Positions 25,605 to 34,403 are shown, numbered from the stretch's first letter. The stretch is 64,000 nucleotides of DNA from Desulfolinea sp964487745 (GCA_964487745.1 CAZASG010000016.1:1-64000); one strand, 5' to 3'. Translations and numbers: made by a program. The notes: a model not told the origin generated them from the sequence alone.

Positions 25605-26477
25605 CTAATCGTTCAAATTGATATGATAAGCCCTATGAGAATATTCCCGCCAATCACATTTCTCAAAATATTCTGCTAATAAATCCTTACTTGAAGGTTC
25701 ATTGGGATAATTGATAGCTTTCCAACGGAGAAATCCCAATTGGGGGCGAGCAGTTCTATAAACTTCCAAGACTAATTGTCCAAAGACCCCACACTCTTCG
25801 ACAAAACCCAAGCGTTCAAATTCTCGAAATATAGGTTCATAATCAAAAGCTACTCTCCTAAAAGCAGGGGACCATCCCTGTTCATTTCCTTCGAGAATCA
25901 TATAACTGGCAGTAAATAAACCATCCAGAGGAACTCCAACAGCACCAGGATTCATTAAGTGCCATTTATCGGATTTACGATCAAGAGGTAAGTGTGTGTG
26001 ACCTGCTATCAAAGTATTGTCATCAACCTCGTTCAACAATTCTGTAATCTCTTCATCTGTCAATGTATGATGAAGGGAAGACCAAGGGCTCTGGGGAGTA
26101 CCGTGTACAATTCGAAGTGTTGGAGCGTCAGAGAATCGCAAGGTAAGGCTGTCAGGCCACGCCGCTATAATATTTTTCGATTCGGTATCTAGTTGACGAT
26201 TCAGCCATGGCGGGATGGGATATTCAACAGCATTATTCCATTCTTGCGGAGCACGAGGAGTAGCATAATCCAGTAAAAAGAGTTCACCATTTCCTCGAAT
26301 AACTGCCCAATTGTTTTCAACGACACGTTCTACAACCTGATGATTGAAAGGCCCAAAATTTATCACATCTCCGGCTACAATAACATGGTCAACATCAAAT
26401 TTAGAGAAATCTTCAACAACAGCCTCAAGCGCAGGAAGATTCGCATGAATATCAGAAAGAACCGCAAGCCTAGTCAT
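25605..26477 (-). CDS. Metallophosphoesterase (YfcE/diadenosine-tetraphosphatase-like)
   Basis: 290 residues. LAVLSDIHANLPALEAV (D-x-H), VIVAGDVINFGPF (GD), a RGNGE block in place of GNHD, RIVHGTPQSPW and LIAGHTHLPLD (GHTH) show a calcineurin-like fold of the small phosphodiesterase type. The GNGE variation changes a residue usually important for the active-site His (H to G/E), so activity may differ. AGGAGG precedes the ATG. A+T-rich relative to ftsK, suggesting acquisition. Convergent with ftsK (16-nt gap). Confidence 0.8.
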   Translation of the reverse strand: MTRLAVLSDIHANLPALEAVVEDFSKFDVDHVIVAGDVINFGPFNHQVVERVVENNWAVIRGNGELFLLDYATPRAPQEWNNAVEYPIPPWLNRQLDTESKNIIAAWPDSLTLRFSDAPTLRIVHGTPQSPWSSLHHTLTDEEITELLNEVDDNTLIAGHTHLPLDRKSDKWHLMNPGAVGVPLDGLFTASYMILEGNEQGWSPAFRRVAFDYEPIFREFERLGFVEECGVFGQLVLEVYRTARPQLGFLRWKAINYPNEPSSKDLLAEYFEKCDWREYSHRAYHINLND

Positions 26478-26509
26478 AATTGTAAAACCTCCTAGAAATC
26501 ATACTTCTT

Positions 26510-27010
26510 TTACTTGACTGCTACTAAATAGTTGAAAAAATCATTCAGCAACTCATTAAACCCATATCCTATCGGCAGAGAACTCAATTCATTCTTGCCA
26601 AAGAATTCCAAAGCCTGCCCTTCCCCCAGAACCATCTCGTCCGCTTTTTCTTGCGTTTTGCCGATATATATATACTGCTCTACAGTGGGATAACCCTCAA
26701 CAACACGTTTGTACATCTTCCAATGTGATAATTCTTCCCGCAAACCTGTTTCCTCAAACAGCTCACGCATTGCAGCCTCTTGGTGATCTTCTCCGGGGTC
26801 AACAACACCGCCCGGCAATGTCCAATGATTTGCAAAAGAGATTTTAGGGTTGTCATCACGCAATTGAAGCAAAACTTCATTACGCTCATTGGTAATAATG
26901 ATTGCCACCGTTTGCGGGTCAGGGATCAACCCCGCTTCCCATTTTCTTTTTAGCTCTTTAACCCATTCCTGATATTCTTCAGGGTCAGTTGGATGTGCTC
27001 TCTCAGACAT
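26510..27010 (-). CDS. Nudix hydrolase
   Basis: 166 residues. After a charged helix the Nudix box reads GGVVDPGEDHQEAAMRELFEETGLREE, which keeps the G-x5-E-x7-REUxEExGU pattern (about 66-92). The substrate is a nucleoside diphosphate linked to another group; which one cannot be told. GGAGG sits 6 nt before the ATG at 27010. It lies immediately downstream of the kinase terminator and so has its own promoter. Confidence 0.88.
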   Translation of the reverse strand: MSERAHPTDPEEYQEWVKELKRKWEAGLIPDPQTVAIIITNERNEVLLQLRDDNPKISFANHWTLPGGVVDPGEDHQEAAMRELFEETGLREELSHWKMYKRVVEGYPTVEQYIYIGKTQEKADEMVLGEGQALEFFGKNELSSLPIGYGFNELLNDFFNYLVAVK

Positions 27011-27023
27011 TGATTTCCTCCAC

Positions 27024-27060
27024 AAAAAAAGACTTCCGAAGTCTCCAAGACTTCGGAAGC
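27024..27060 (-). terminator. Terminator after the Ser/Thr kinase gene
   Basis: CTTCCGAAGTCT (27033-27044) and AGACTTCGGAAG (27048-27059) form a perfect 12-bp stem, followed on the minus strand by seven Ts. Confidence 0.9.
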
Positions 27061-27073
27061 TTATCGTTCTTGG

Positions 27074-29173
27074 TTACTGCGCCGGTCTCAACGCAAATTG
27101 CGGGCTTTCTTTGCGATTTCTGAAGAAACCCTCTGGCATCTCGATCGGCGTATAAGTCGCGCCAGTGCCTAATGTACCGAAACGCAAATAGTAGATCTCG
27201 ATCTCAGCCTCCGCCCCCAAGGCAATATCCTGAAACGCGACCAGAAAATGACTGCCATCGGGGCTCCAGCTTGCATCTCGATAACAACATATTTTCCCAG
27301 TCGGGTCCAGTTGTTCAGGCTTATGCGAGCTTGCATTATAAGCATAGAAATAACCAAACCCATCATTACGCTTATTCGTTGCCAAGAGGAAGAGATCACG
27401 ACCGTCCCAATCCATTGTTGGAATGATCGGCGAAGTTCTATTATAGCCACTCATTGTAAAGCGCTCTGCTGGGAACTCATCCAAGCGGTCATAAACCGGC
27501 TCTTCCTCCTCACAGCGCGTAATATCCATAATACGGATCGTATCTACCTGAACTCCGCCAGATGCCCCCAAGAAAACGATAGCCAACTGCTCTTCATTGC
27601 TTGACCAACGCACATCTTTTACCGGCACTTCTCTAAAAGAACAACGCTTTGCATCAACCAGATCATTATAGTCACGAATATCTTTGAAAGCTTCCAGATC
27701 AAAAGGCATGATAAACAATTCACGGTTAAAGCTGAGCGCAAGTTGCTCACCACTTGGTGAAACCCGGAAGCCTTCAAAATACTCGGAATACTCGAAACAG
27801 GTCACCACATCCACACGGTCGGCTTCGGTGTCCATCGTCTGGATGCACTTCCCGACCAAATAGATGAGCGTCTTTCCATCTGGCAGCCATTGCAGCTTCT
27901 CTTTTTCAGAGCCATCGGTCGTCAACTGGACGAGTTCACTGCCATCCAGATTCATCATCCAAACATCGTTATTACCGATAAAAGCAATTTTGTCTGCGCC
28001 ACCGAAGACCGGAACAGATGGTGTCGGTTCTGCTGTTGGGGATGGCTCAACCGTCGGGACCACTTCCACTGTTGGGGATGCGGGGGGAGGAGCAACTTCC
28101 GTGGCAGTAGATGCCGAAACGACCTCGATCGTTGGGCTGGGCGTTTGCCCCGGAGCACTGGACGGAAAAATGAAATTGCTGAGGAAACCCATCCCGCCCA
28201 GCAGCGCTGCGACCACGACAATCCCCACAATAACTACAGGGAGAACCCAACTTCGTTTCTTCTTTGCAGAAGCTCCTTTAGCCCCTCGTCTCGAAATTCT
28301 GGTTCTGCCCACAAGTGTTTTGGGCTCGATCATCTTGCCATCATATGCCAGCGCATTGAGCGCTTCCGCCAATTCAGCTGCGGTCTGAAAACGCTCATCC
28401 GGCTCTTTTGCCATGGCATGATAGATGAACGTGCTGGCGCCAGCAGGCAGATCGGCGTTGTCTTCCAGAATATCAGGGGTGGGGTCGGTGATATGTTTGA
28501 CCGCCATGCTCATGGGCGTGTCCCCCTCAAAGGGGCGTGTGCCTGTCAGCATACGGTAGATGATCGCGCCGAGGGCATAAACATCGCTGCGTCCATCCAC
28601 TTTCAGCCCGCGTGCCTGTTCTGGGCTCATATAAGCGGGTGTGCCGATAATGGCACTGCCCGTCACGTTGGTTTGCGAATCGCTCATTTTGGCAATGCCA
28701 AAATCCGAAAGATAGGGCTGGCTGCTGCGGTCAAAGAGGATGTTAGCAGGTTTCAGGTCACGGTGGATGATACCGCGTCGATGTGCTTCGTCGAGGGCGG
28801 GGGCGATGGCGTTGATGATACGGGCCGCTTCTTTCAAGTTGAGTTCGCCCTTAGCGAGCAAGTCTGCAAGGGAGCCACCCTTCATGTAACGCATGACAAA
28901 ATAGGGCAACCCATCTGCTTCACCTACATCATATACCGGCACAATCGCAGGATGTTCTAGTGCTGCAATGATCTTCGCTTCACGATGGAAACGCACACTG
29001 AATTGCGGATCGTGCAAAAACTCGGCTGGCAAAACCTTGACTGCGACTTCGCGCTCAAAACGCTCATCGTAGCCAAGATAAACAGTCGCCATGCCACCAC
29101 GCCCTAATTCGGACTTGATCTCATAGCGATCGACTTTTTGGGGTTGCTTGGGGCTTTTTACGGTTTCATCCAC
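27074..29173 (-). CDS. PknB-type Ser/Thr protein kinase with extracellular beta-propeller
   Basis: 699 residues. A complete kinase domain (about 15-280) shows LGRGGMATVY (P-loop), VAVKVL (Lys), HRDLKPANILF (catalytic loop), DFGIAK (DFG) and GTPAYMSPEQ (activation segment). A basic linker leads to one transmembrane helix (about 305-327) and a Pro/Thr/Glu-rich spacer. An external domain of WD40/TolB-like blades (about 375-699) follows, for example IAFIGNNDVWMMNLDGSELVQLT and SPSGEQLALSFN. It probably senses an extracellular signal and phosphorylates cytosolic proteins. AGGAAG precedes the ATG. Its targets are not apparent from its neighbours. Confidence 0.92.
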   Translation of the reverse strand: MDETVKSPKQPQKVDRYEIKSELGRGGMATVYLGYDERFEREVAVKVLPAEFLHDPQFSVRFHREAKIIAALEHPAIVPVYDVGEADGLPYFVMRYMKGGSLADLLAKGELNLKEAARIINAIAPALDEAHRRGIIHRDLKPANILFDRSSQPYLSDFGIAKMSDSQTNVTGSAIIGTPAYMSPEQARGLKVDGRSDVYALGAIIYRMLTGTRPFEGDTPMSMAVKHITDPTPDILEDNADLPAGASTFIYHAMAKEPDERFQTAAELAEALNALAYDGKMIEPKTLVGRTRISRRGAKGASAKKKRSWVLPVVIVGIVVVAALLGGMGFLSNFIFPSSAPGQTPSPTIEVVSASTATEVAPPPASPTVEVVPTVEPSPTAEPTPSVPVFGGADKIAFIGNNDVWMMNLDGSELVQLTTDGSEKEKLQWLPDGKTLIYLVGKCIQTMDTEADRVDVVTCFEYSEYFEGFRVSPSGEQLALSFNRELFIMPFDLEAFKDIRDYNDLVDAKRCSFREVPVKDVRWSSNEEQLAIVFLGASGGVQVDTIRIMDITRCEEEEPVYDRLDEFPAERFTMSGYNRTSPIIPTMDWDGRDLFLLATNKRNDGFGYFYAYNASSHKPEQLDPTGKICCYRDASWSPDGSHFLVAFQDIALGAEAEIEIYYLRFGTLGTGATYTPIEMPEGFFRNRKESPQFALRPAQ

Positions 29174-29234
29174 GATATTCTTCCTGATTTCTATGCTATC
29201 TATTTTTGGAGTGATTTTATCATCTTTCAGAAAC

Positions 29235-29263
29235 TTGGCGTGAAAGTTCAGGAATGCTATAAT
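29235..29263 (+). promoter_or_regulatory. Promoter of tRNA-Arg
   Basis: TTGGCG (29235-29240), 17-nt spacer, TATAAT (29258-29263), ending 10 nt before the tRNA. Confidence 0.7.
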
Positions 29264-29273
29264 GCCAGCGCAT

Positions 29274-29347
29274 GCCCCGGTAGCTCAATAGGATAGAGCA
29301 ATCGCCTCCTAAGCGATAGGTTGCGGGTTCAACTCCCGCCTGGGGCA
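29274..29347 (+). tRNA. tRNA-Arg (anticodon CCT)
   Basis: A full cloverleaf: acceptor GCCCCGG/CTGGGGC with one G-T pair, D-arm GCTCAATAGGATAGAGC, anticodon arm ATCGC-CTCCTAA-GCGAT with anticodon CCT at 29308-29310, and T-arm GCGGGTTCAACTCCCGC. CCA is not encoded, so it must be added after processing. Reads AGG codons. Confidence 0.96.
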
Positions 29348-29427
29348 CTATTTTTTTTTAGTTCCGATAAAGATTCTTTTTTGCGAAGACTTTACAAAAA
29401 TGTTAATCTATTTCTAATGCTAAGGGC

Positions 29428-29456
29428 TTGCTTTTTCTCCCTACATCGTGTATTAT
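29428..29456 (+). promoter_or_regulatory. Promoter of candidate small RNA
   Basis: TTGCTT (29428-29433), 17-nt spacer, TATTAT (29451-29456). The expected start, 6-7 nt on, coincides with the first base of a long hairpin. Confidence 0.5.
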
Positions 29457-29461
29457 ATTGA

Positions 29462-29550
29462 CAGCAAACGTTTGGGTGCCCCCCTCACCCAGGCGTTTGC
29501 TGCTTAAGTAGACATTTTCAAAAAATCCGCTGTTTCTAGCGGGTTTTTTT
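29462..29550 (+). ncRNA. Candidate small RNA (hairpin plus intrinsic terminator)
   Basis: No ORF is seen. A 5' hairpin pairs CAGCAAACG (29462-29470) with CGTTTGCTG (29494-29502). It continues with TGGGTG (29473-29478) and CACCCA (29486-29491) across a 2x2 internal loop, leaving a C-rich 7-nt loop. A single-stranded A/T-rich stretch follows, then a terminator, CCGCT/AGCGG (29527-29542) plus seven Ts. Promoter, defined 5' end and terminator give an RNA of about 89 nt lying between tRNA-Arg and the end of dnaK. No known RNA family was recognised. Confidence 0.5.
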
Positions 29551-29555
29551 CTTAA

Positions 29556-29594
29556 AGAAAACTTCCGAATTTTTTAGAAAATTCGGAAGTTTTG
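29556..29594 (-). terminator. Terminator after dnaK
   Basis: ACTTCCGAAT and ATTCGGAAGT extended by A/T pairs form a stem of about 15 bp, 6 nt downstream of the dnaK stop; usable on both strands. Confidence 0.85.
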
Positions 29595-29599
29595 TATTT

Positions 29600-31498
29600 T
29601 TACTCTTCGCTTACTTCACCCTCAATGATGTCATCATCTTCGGTGGAGGCTGCACCACCCATATCACCGGTTGGCGGCGGAGGGGCTGCCTGTTCCTGTT
29701 GGTAAAGCTGCTGACTGATAGCATTGAAGGCATTCTGCAAGTCTTCAGTTGCCTTGCGGATGGCATCCGCATCGTCGCCTTCAGCGGCTTTCTTCAAAGT
29801 CTCGATTTTGCTTTCGATATCCTTGCGATCATCGTCGGAAACCTTGTCGCCCAATTCTTTGAGAGTCTTTTCAGTCTGGTAACCAAGTTGATCGGCGTTA
29901 TTCTTCAAGTCGATCATTTCGCGGCGTTTCTTGTCATCCGCTTCATGCGCCTTCGCTTCGTTGACCATATTGTCGATGTCACTCTTGTCGAGGTTGGTAG
30001 AAGCTGTGATAGTTACCTTCTGTTCCTTGCCGGTAGCTTTATCTTTAGCGGTCACGTTCAGGATACCGTTGGCATCGATATCGAAGGTCACTTCGATTTG
30101 CGGGATACCGCGCCCTGCGGGCGGAATGCCATCCAGGCGGAAGCGACCGAGGGACATATTATCACCAGCCATCGGACGTTCACCCTGCAAAACGTGGATA
30201 TCGACTGCGGTCTGATTATCCGCTGCGGTTGAGTAAACCTCTGTCTTACGAACAGGGATGGTTGTATTGCGCTCGATCATGACTGTCATGACGCTACCCA
30301 TTGTCTCGACACCGAGGGAGAGTGGGGTTACGTCAAGGAGCAGGATATCTTTCACGTCACCAGCCAGAACGCCCGCCTGAATGGCTGCACCAACGGCAAC
30401 AACTTCGTCGGGATTCACACCCTTATGCGGCTCTTTGCCATCGGTCAGGCTGCGAACAAGATCGTGTACCATCGGCATACGGGTTGAACCACCAACGAGG
30501 ACAACTTCGTTCAGATCGCTGGCTTTCATGCCTGCGTCTTTGAGAGCTGCTTCAAAGGGCAGTTTACAACGCTTGATCAGATCTTCGGTCATCTGCTCGA
30601 ATTTTGCACGCGTGAGTTTGAGTTGCAAGTGTTTCGGTCCTGAAGCATCAGCAGTCACATAAGGCAGGTTGATCTCAGTTTCCATCATCGTGGAAAGTTC
30701 GATCTTGGCTTTTTCTGCGGCTTCGCGCAAACGCTGGAGCGCCTGACGGTCACCACGCAGGTCGATGCCCTGATCGCGTTTAAATTCATCAGCCGCCCAG
30801 TTGACGATCTTCTGATCCCAGTCGTCGCCGCCGAGGTGTGTATCGCCATTGGTGGCTTTCACTTCGATGACACCTTCACCCACTTCAAGGATGGATACAT
30901 CAAAGGTGCCGCCGCCGAGGTCAAAGACGAGGATCGTCTCGTCCTTTTTCTTGTCCAAACCATAGGTCAGGGCAGAGGCAGTCGGCTCATTAATGATACG
31001 CATCACTTCAAGACCGGCGATCTTGCCTGCATCTTTGGTCGCCTGACGTTGGCTGTCGTTAAAATATGCGGGGACAGTGATGACAGCCTGGCTCACGGTT
31101 TCGCCGAGATATGCCTCGGCGTCGGATTTGAGTTTAGCAAGCACCATTGCGGAAATTTCCTGGGGGCTATACTCACGCCCGGTTACGGGAATGCTGACGC
31201 GCACGTCATCCGATGGGCCTGCTATCACTTTGAAGGGCACCATGCCACGCTCGGTTTCGGTCTCTTCAAAACGTCGCCCGATAAATCTTTTGATCGAATA
31301 AACGGTGTTTTCCGAATTAATAACTGCCTGACGTTTAGCTGTTTGTCCCACCAGTCGTTCGCCATTTTTGTTAAAGGCGACTACAGAGGGAGCAAGGCGT
31401 CCGCCTTCAGCCGTCGAGATAACGGTGGGCTGTCCGCCTTCCATCACGGCGACCACACTATTGGTCGTTCCGAGGTCAATTCCAATGATTTTACCCAT
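29600..31498 (-). CDS. dnaK: Molecular chaperone DnaK (Hsp70)
   Basis: 632 residues, the usual DnaK length. It shows GIDLGTTNSVVAVMEGG (phosphate 1), the VFDLGGGTFDVSILE signature, VVLVGGSTRMP, the hydrophobic linker DVKDILLLDVTPLSLG, a beta-sandwich substrate domain and helical lid, and an acidic EDDDIIEGEV end. It refolds proteins with DnaJ and GrpE, neither of which is adjacent. No CIRCE element was found upstream. The leader holds only GTGACC/GGTCAC (31546-31563), whose role is unknown. AGGAG precedes the ATG. Confidence 0.97.
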   Translation of the reverse strand: MGKIIGIDLGTTNSVVAVMEGGQPTVISTAEGGRLAPSVVAFNKNGERLVGQTAKRQAVINSENTVYSIKRFIGRRFEETETERGMVPFKVIAGPSDDVRVSIPVTGREYSPQEISAMVLAKLKSDAEAYLGETVSQAVITVPAYFNDSQRQATKDAGKIAGLEVMRIINEPTASALTYGLDKKKDETILVFDLGGGTFDVSILEVGEGVIEVKATNGDTHLGGDDWDQKIVNWAADEFKRDQGIDLRGDRQALQRLREAAEKAKIELSTMMETEINLPYVTADASGPKHLQLKLTRAKFEQMTEDLIKRCKLPFEAALKDAGMKASDLNEVVLVGGSTRMPMVHDLVRSLTDGKEPHKGVNPDEVVAVGAAIQAGVLAGDVKDILLLDVTPLSLGVETMGSVMTVMIERNTTIPVRKTEVYSTAADNQTAVDIHVLQGERPMAGDNMSLGRFRLDGIPPAGRGIPQIEVTFDIDANGILNVTAKDKATGKEQKVTITASTNLDKSDIDNMVNEAKAHEADDKKRREMIDLKNNADQLGYQTEKTLKELGDKVSDDDRKDIESKIETLKKAAEGDDADAIRKATEDLQNAFNAISQQLYQQEQAAPPPPTGDMGGAASTEDDDIIEGEVSEE

Positions 31499-31623
31499 GT
31501 CTTACTCCTGTAAAAAAATATTTTCGTTTGATAACAGTGACCTGAATTGGTCACGGCTTTAGGATACCTGAAGGATGCAAGAATCTTGTTAACATGGCAT
31601 AGAAAAATCGTAGGTTGGCAAAG

Positions 31624-31660
31624 AAAAAGTGGTGTTGGAAAATTCCAACACCACTTTTGG
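31624..31660 (-). terminator. Terminator after the lipoprotein gene
   Basis: AAAAGTGGTGTTGGAA (31627-31642) and TTCCAACACCACTTTT (31644-31659) form a perfect 16-bp stem. Confidence 0.88.
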
Positions 31661-31685
31661 CATTACTTAGGCAATCAGGTTCGAA

Positions 31686-32468
31686 CTAAGGCTGGCTGAT
31701 CGTGACTTCGTTAATTTCAACTTTGACGGGGAGAATATTGAAGGATGATACAGATACACCAACCTTCCCATCACGGAGGGCATAATTATTCTCATCATAC
31801 TCACGGGTCTCATAGCCGTTGATAATCAGTGAGAGCGTGCGATCTTTACAGATCATCTCGTAAGTATTGGTCTCTTTGCCAGCTTTAATCTTGTTGGAAC
31901 CACCATCTGCCAACTCAGTGTAGATGACTGCACCATCGTTGCGAATAACGCCATGATAGAGCCAATAGAGGCCGTTATTAGCGATATTGAACTCATACCA
32001 GCCCTCATCAGGGGTATAGCGGCAGATCAGGCTGACGTTATTATTATTCACACCGCGGTTTTCTGCCACAACCGTCAAATGGACATTGTCATATTCATAG
32101 CCATCATAAGTAACGTAAGCCCACTGGCCTTCGCTTTCAAGGTCATAAACCAAACGTCCACCATCTGTGCCAACGAACATGGTTCCAAAATCATCTTCCG
32201 AGAAAGCGGGAACACTCTGAGTGCCATCGACGAGGAAATAAGTCCACAGGCTTGTATCCCCATCAAATGTCTCTGTATAGTATTGCTGTGCTACAGGCTC
32301 GGGGGTATTGGTGGGAACTTCAGGTGCAGGGGGAGGCGCTTCCTCTTGCACAGGAGCAGGTTCCGGGGCGGGAGCGGGTTCATCTCCTCCACCAATGCCA
32401 CATGCCAAACTAACAACCATAATGACTGCGACCAGCAATAAAAAAGGCTTTGCCAATTGGTATTTCAT
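31686..32468 (-). CDS. Lipoprotein with a concanavalin/laminin-G-like domain
   Basis: 260 residues. A signal sequence ends in a lipobox (VVSLAC, Cys at about 23), followed by a Pro/Ala/Glu-rich spacer (about 28-62). The folded C-terminal domain (about 63-260) begins YYTETFDGDTSLWTYF and has alternating aromatic beta-strand patterns like the jelly-roll 'DUF1080/LamG' modules of Chloroflexota lipoproteins. No catalytic residues were identified. Ligand binding at the cell surface is likely (inference). AAAGGAG precedes the ATG. Confidence 0.72.
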   Translation of the reverse strand: MKYQLAKPFLLLVAVIMVVSLACGIGGGDEPAPAPEPAPVQEEAPPPAPEVPTNTPEPVAQQYYTETFDGDTSLWTYFLVDGTQSVPAFSEDDFGTMFVGTDGGRLVYDLESEGQWAYVTYDGYEYDNVHLTVVAENRGVNNNNVSLICRYTPDEGWYEFNIANNGLYWLYHGVIRNDGAVIYTELADGGSNKIKAGKETNTYEMICKDRTLSLIINGYETREYDENNYALRDGKVGVSVSSFNILPVKVEINEVTISQP

Positions 32469-32540
32469 CTTTTTCTCCTTTGAATTTCAGATAAATTGGA
32501 CTGACAAAGCCAGTATAGCAAAAATCTTTTCAATTAACAA

Positions 32541-32574
32541 GAAAAAAGCATTAGCCCTTTTTGGCTAATGCTTT
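32541..32574 (-). terminator. Terminator after tmRNA
   Basis: AAAGCATTAGCC (32545-32556) pairs with GGCTAATGCTTT (32563-32574), followed on the minus strand by six Ts. It starts directly at the tmRNA 3' end. Confidence 0.9.
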
Positions 32575-32575
32575 G

Positions 32576-32969
32576 TGGAGATGGCGGGAATCGAACCCGC
32601 GTCCGAAAGATTCGAGCCTCGAATATCTACGAGCGTAGCCGACTGATGATCGTCACCGGATGCTTCTCAATCGGCAGGAAAGACACCCGGTCAGCCACTG
32701 GGACCCGAAAGCCCTCTTTCACATACTTAGCGGCATTGTATGCGGCACTCTATCTTTGCGTCGCCCGAACCTATGACCCGACAGAGTAGGGTAAAGGAGG
32801 ACGCGGTCTCTCTGTGAGACCGACCACTATGCTATCGCTTAGGCAGCGAGGGGCATAGCAGCGTAGTTTGTGCGATTGGCACTTGTTTTTTTGCGCTGAG
32901 TTAACGAGCATCGGCGCCTCTCGGCTCGCAATCCGGGATCAGCCTCCTCCGTCGAAGCCTGTCATCCCC
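32576..32969 (-). ncRNA. ssrA: Transfer-messenger RNA (tmRNA)
   Basis: On the minus strand the 5' end GGGGATGACAGGCTTCGACGG and the 3' end GACGCGGGTTCGATTCCCGC-CATCTCC-A are diagnostic. The 7-bp acceptor GGGGATG/CATCTCC has one G-T pair. CCA is not encoded. The tag frame reads ANRTNYAAMPLAA then TAA, with resume codon GCC preceded by an A7 run; the end fits the usual -LAA degron. About 394 nt. It rescues stalled ribosomes and marks the peptides for proteolysis. smpB is not in the window. Confidence 0.96.
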
Positions 32970-32979
32970 GTGCATCCCC

Positions 32980-33008
32980 ATTATACACGAAGCCATTTTC
33001 AGGCACAA
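32980..33008 (-). promoter_or_regulatory. tmRNA promoter inside the rhodanese gene end
   Basis: Minus strand TTGTGC (33008-33003), 17-nt spacer, TATAAT (32985-32980). The -35 box lies in the last codons of the upstream rhodanese ORF. Confidence 0.65.
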
Positions 33009-33478
33009 CAGCGCCGTAAGCGAGCACAGCAAACGCCAGAATGCATTTGTTTATTCCATGCTTCCATACCGCCACGCACACTGAAGACAGAAGAGAAACC
33101 CTCATCTTCGCCCAAAATATCAACTGCGACCTTGCTCTTTAGCCCATGATCGCAGATCAAGATCAATTCATCGTCTTTTCCATATTTTTCATTGACCAGC
33201 ACTTCATGCATGAAATCATCAAAAGGAATGGAAAGCGCACCAGGGATATATCCTCGTTTAAAAATCTCGGGTTTGCGCAAGTCGATCAAGACGGGCAATG
33301 GTTTTCTATTGAGCATTTCATCTAGTTGACTAATATGAATGTCTCGAGACTTTGCACTCTTCCGCAAGCGTTGTATAAATTCGCGTGGAGAAATCGTTCT
33401 GAGTTGAAAAAGCTCTTTCAGCATCAAAAGCATGATCACCAAAAGACCTGCTAACAAACCAATAAAAAGATCGCTCAT
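32999..33478 (-). CDS. Membrane-anchored rhodanese-like protein
   Basis: 159 residues: an N-terminal transmembrane helix (about 4-21), then a rhodanese domain (about 55-145) with LIDLRKPEIFKRGYIPGALSIPFD. The active-site loop is ICDHGLKS, with Cys at the sulfur-carrying position, and RGGMEAWNKQ follows. The C-terminal tail is unusually Cys/Arg-rich (CCARLRRCC). It starts 2 nt after arsM and has GGAGT in the arsM end, so it is translated with arsM; sulfur chemistry or redox support of arsenic metabolism is an inference. Confidence 0.82.
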   Translation of the reverse strand: MSDLFIGLLAGLLVIMLLMLKELFQLRTISPREFIQRLRKSAKSRDIHISQLDEMLNRKPLPVLIDLRKPEIFKRGYIPGALSIPFDDFMHEVLVNEKYGKDDELILICDHGLKSKVAVDILGEDEGFSSVFSVRGGMEAWNKQMHSGVCCARLRRCCA

Positions 33479-33480
33479 CT

Positions 33481-34341
33481 TTACTCCGGTTTGTGCGCAG
33501 TGATCTTTGCACTAAAGACCGCTTTATAAACTTCTTTTTTTGACAAACCGCCTAATTGGATCTCGCCACCGAGTTGGCGGACAGCATCATCGACCTGTTC
33601 CCGGTCTAGATAAACGGGAACAATTTCCACATCCACGAAACCGCTCTCCTGTATACCTTCTATGTACTCCCGAATATCCAGCGCGCCCGAAACACATCCC
33701 GCCCACGCGCTTAAACTGGACTTGAGATTATCCGGCAGCGGGCCATCCGTGACCATATCACTGACCGCCAACTTCCCACCAGGACGCAAAGCACGGAAAG
33801 CTTCTCGAAAAACCTGCGGCTTATCGGTGCTGAGATTGATGACACAATTCGAAATGATCACATCCACACTTGCATCGGGAACAGGGAGATGCTCAATCTC
33901 GCCCAAACGGAACTCGACATTGTCTGCACCGATCTTAGCTTGGTTAGCGCGTGCTTTCTCAAGCATGGCAGGGGTCATGTCCACACCGATGACGTGACCT
34001 TCAGACCCTACACGTTGGGCTGCGAGGAAACAATCTATGCCACCACCAGAACCAAGATCAAGAACGACCTGCCCGGGTTTCAGCGCCGCTAAGGTGATTG
34101 GGTCACCACATCCTAATGAGAGCCCGGTCACATCTTCGGGAAGGGCGCTGATATCTGCCTCTTTATAGTATTTTTCAACGACAGCCATTTGTTCAGCATC
34201 ATTGGCATCATCCCCACAACAGGATGTGCTTGCCTGGCAACCGCAATCGGCTGGAGTGCCAACCTCAAAAGTTTCGGCGATCTTGCTGTATCGATCGCGC
34301 ACGGCAGTGCGCACATTTAGTTCTACTTTTTCGTTGTTCAT
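33481..34341 (-). CDS. arsM: Arsenite S-adenosylmethyltransferase
   Basis: 286 residues. SAM-binding motif I is VVLDLGSGGGIDCFLAA (about 91-107). The Cys residues needed for As(III) binding are in place: LSLGCGDP (about 77), ISNCVINLS (about 165) and AWAGCVSGALD (about 215). An N-terminal CGC-x5-CC cluster (about 33-42) is also present. ArsM methylates arsenite stepwise to methylarsenicals. It follows arsR in the same direction and precedes the rhodanese gene, forming an arsenic-response unit. AGGAG precedes the ATG. Confidence 0.93.
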   Translation of the reverse strand: MNNEKVELNVRTAVRDRYSKIAETFEVGTPADCGCQASTSCCGDDANDAEQMAVVEKYYKEADISALPEDVTGLSLGCGDPITLAALKPGQVVLDLGSGGGIDCFLAAQRVGSEGHVIGVDMTPAMLEKARANQAKIGADNVEFRLGEIEHLPVPDASVDVIISNCVINLSTDKPQVFREAFRALRPGGKLAVSDMVTDGPLPDNLKSSLSAWAGCVSGALDIREYIEGIQESGFVDVEIVPVYLDREQVDDAVRQLGGEIQLGGLSKKEVYKAVFSAKITAHKPE

Positions 34342-34403
34342 TTTTTCTCCTAGATTTCCATAAATAGATATATATCAATATGTTTTTCCAAAAAAAGACA
34401 CCG

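Noticed and set aside
27890..28960. 356-codon plus-strand ORF
   Set aside because: It is antisense to the conserved kinase domain and linker and shows no domain of its own.
30836..31513. 225-codon ORF antisense to dnaK
   Set aside because: Long antisense ORFs over dnaK are a known artefact of its codon usage.
31499..31685. CIRCE/HrcA operator upstream of dnaK
   Set aside because: No TTAGCACTC-N9-GAGTGCTAA-like sequence is present; only an unrelated GTGACC/GGTCAC pair.
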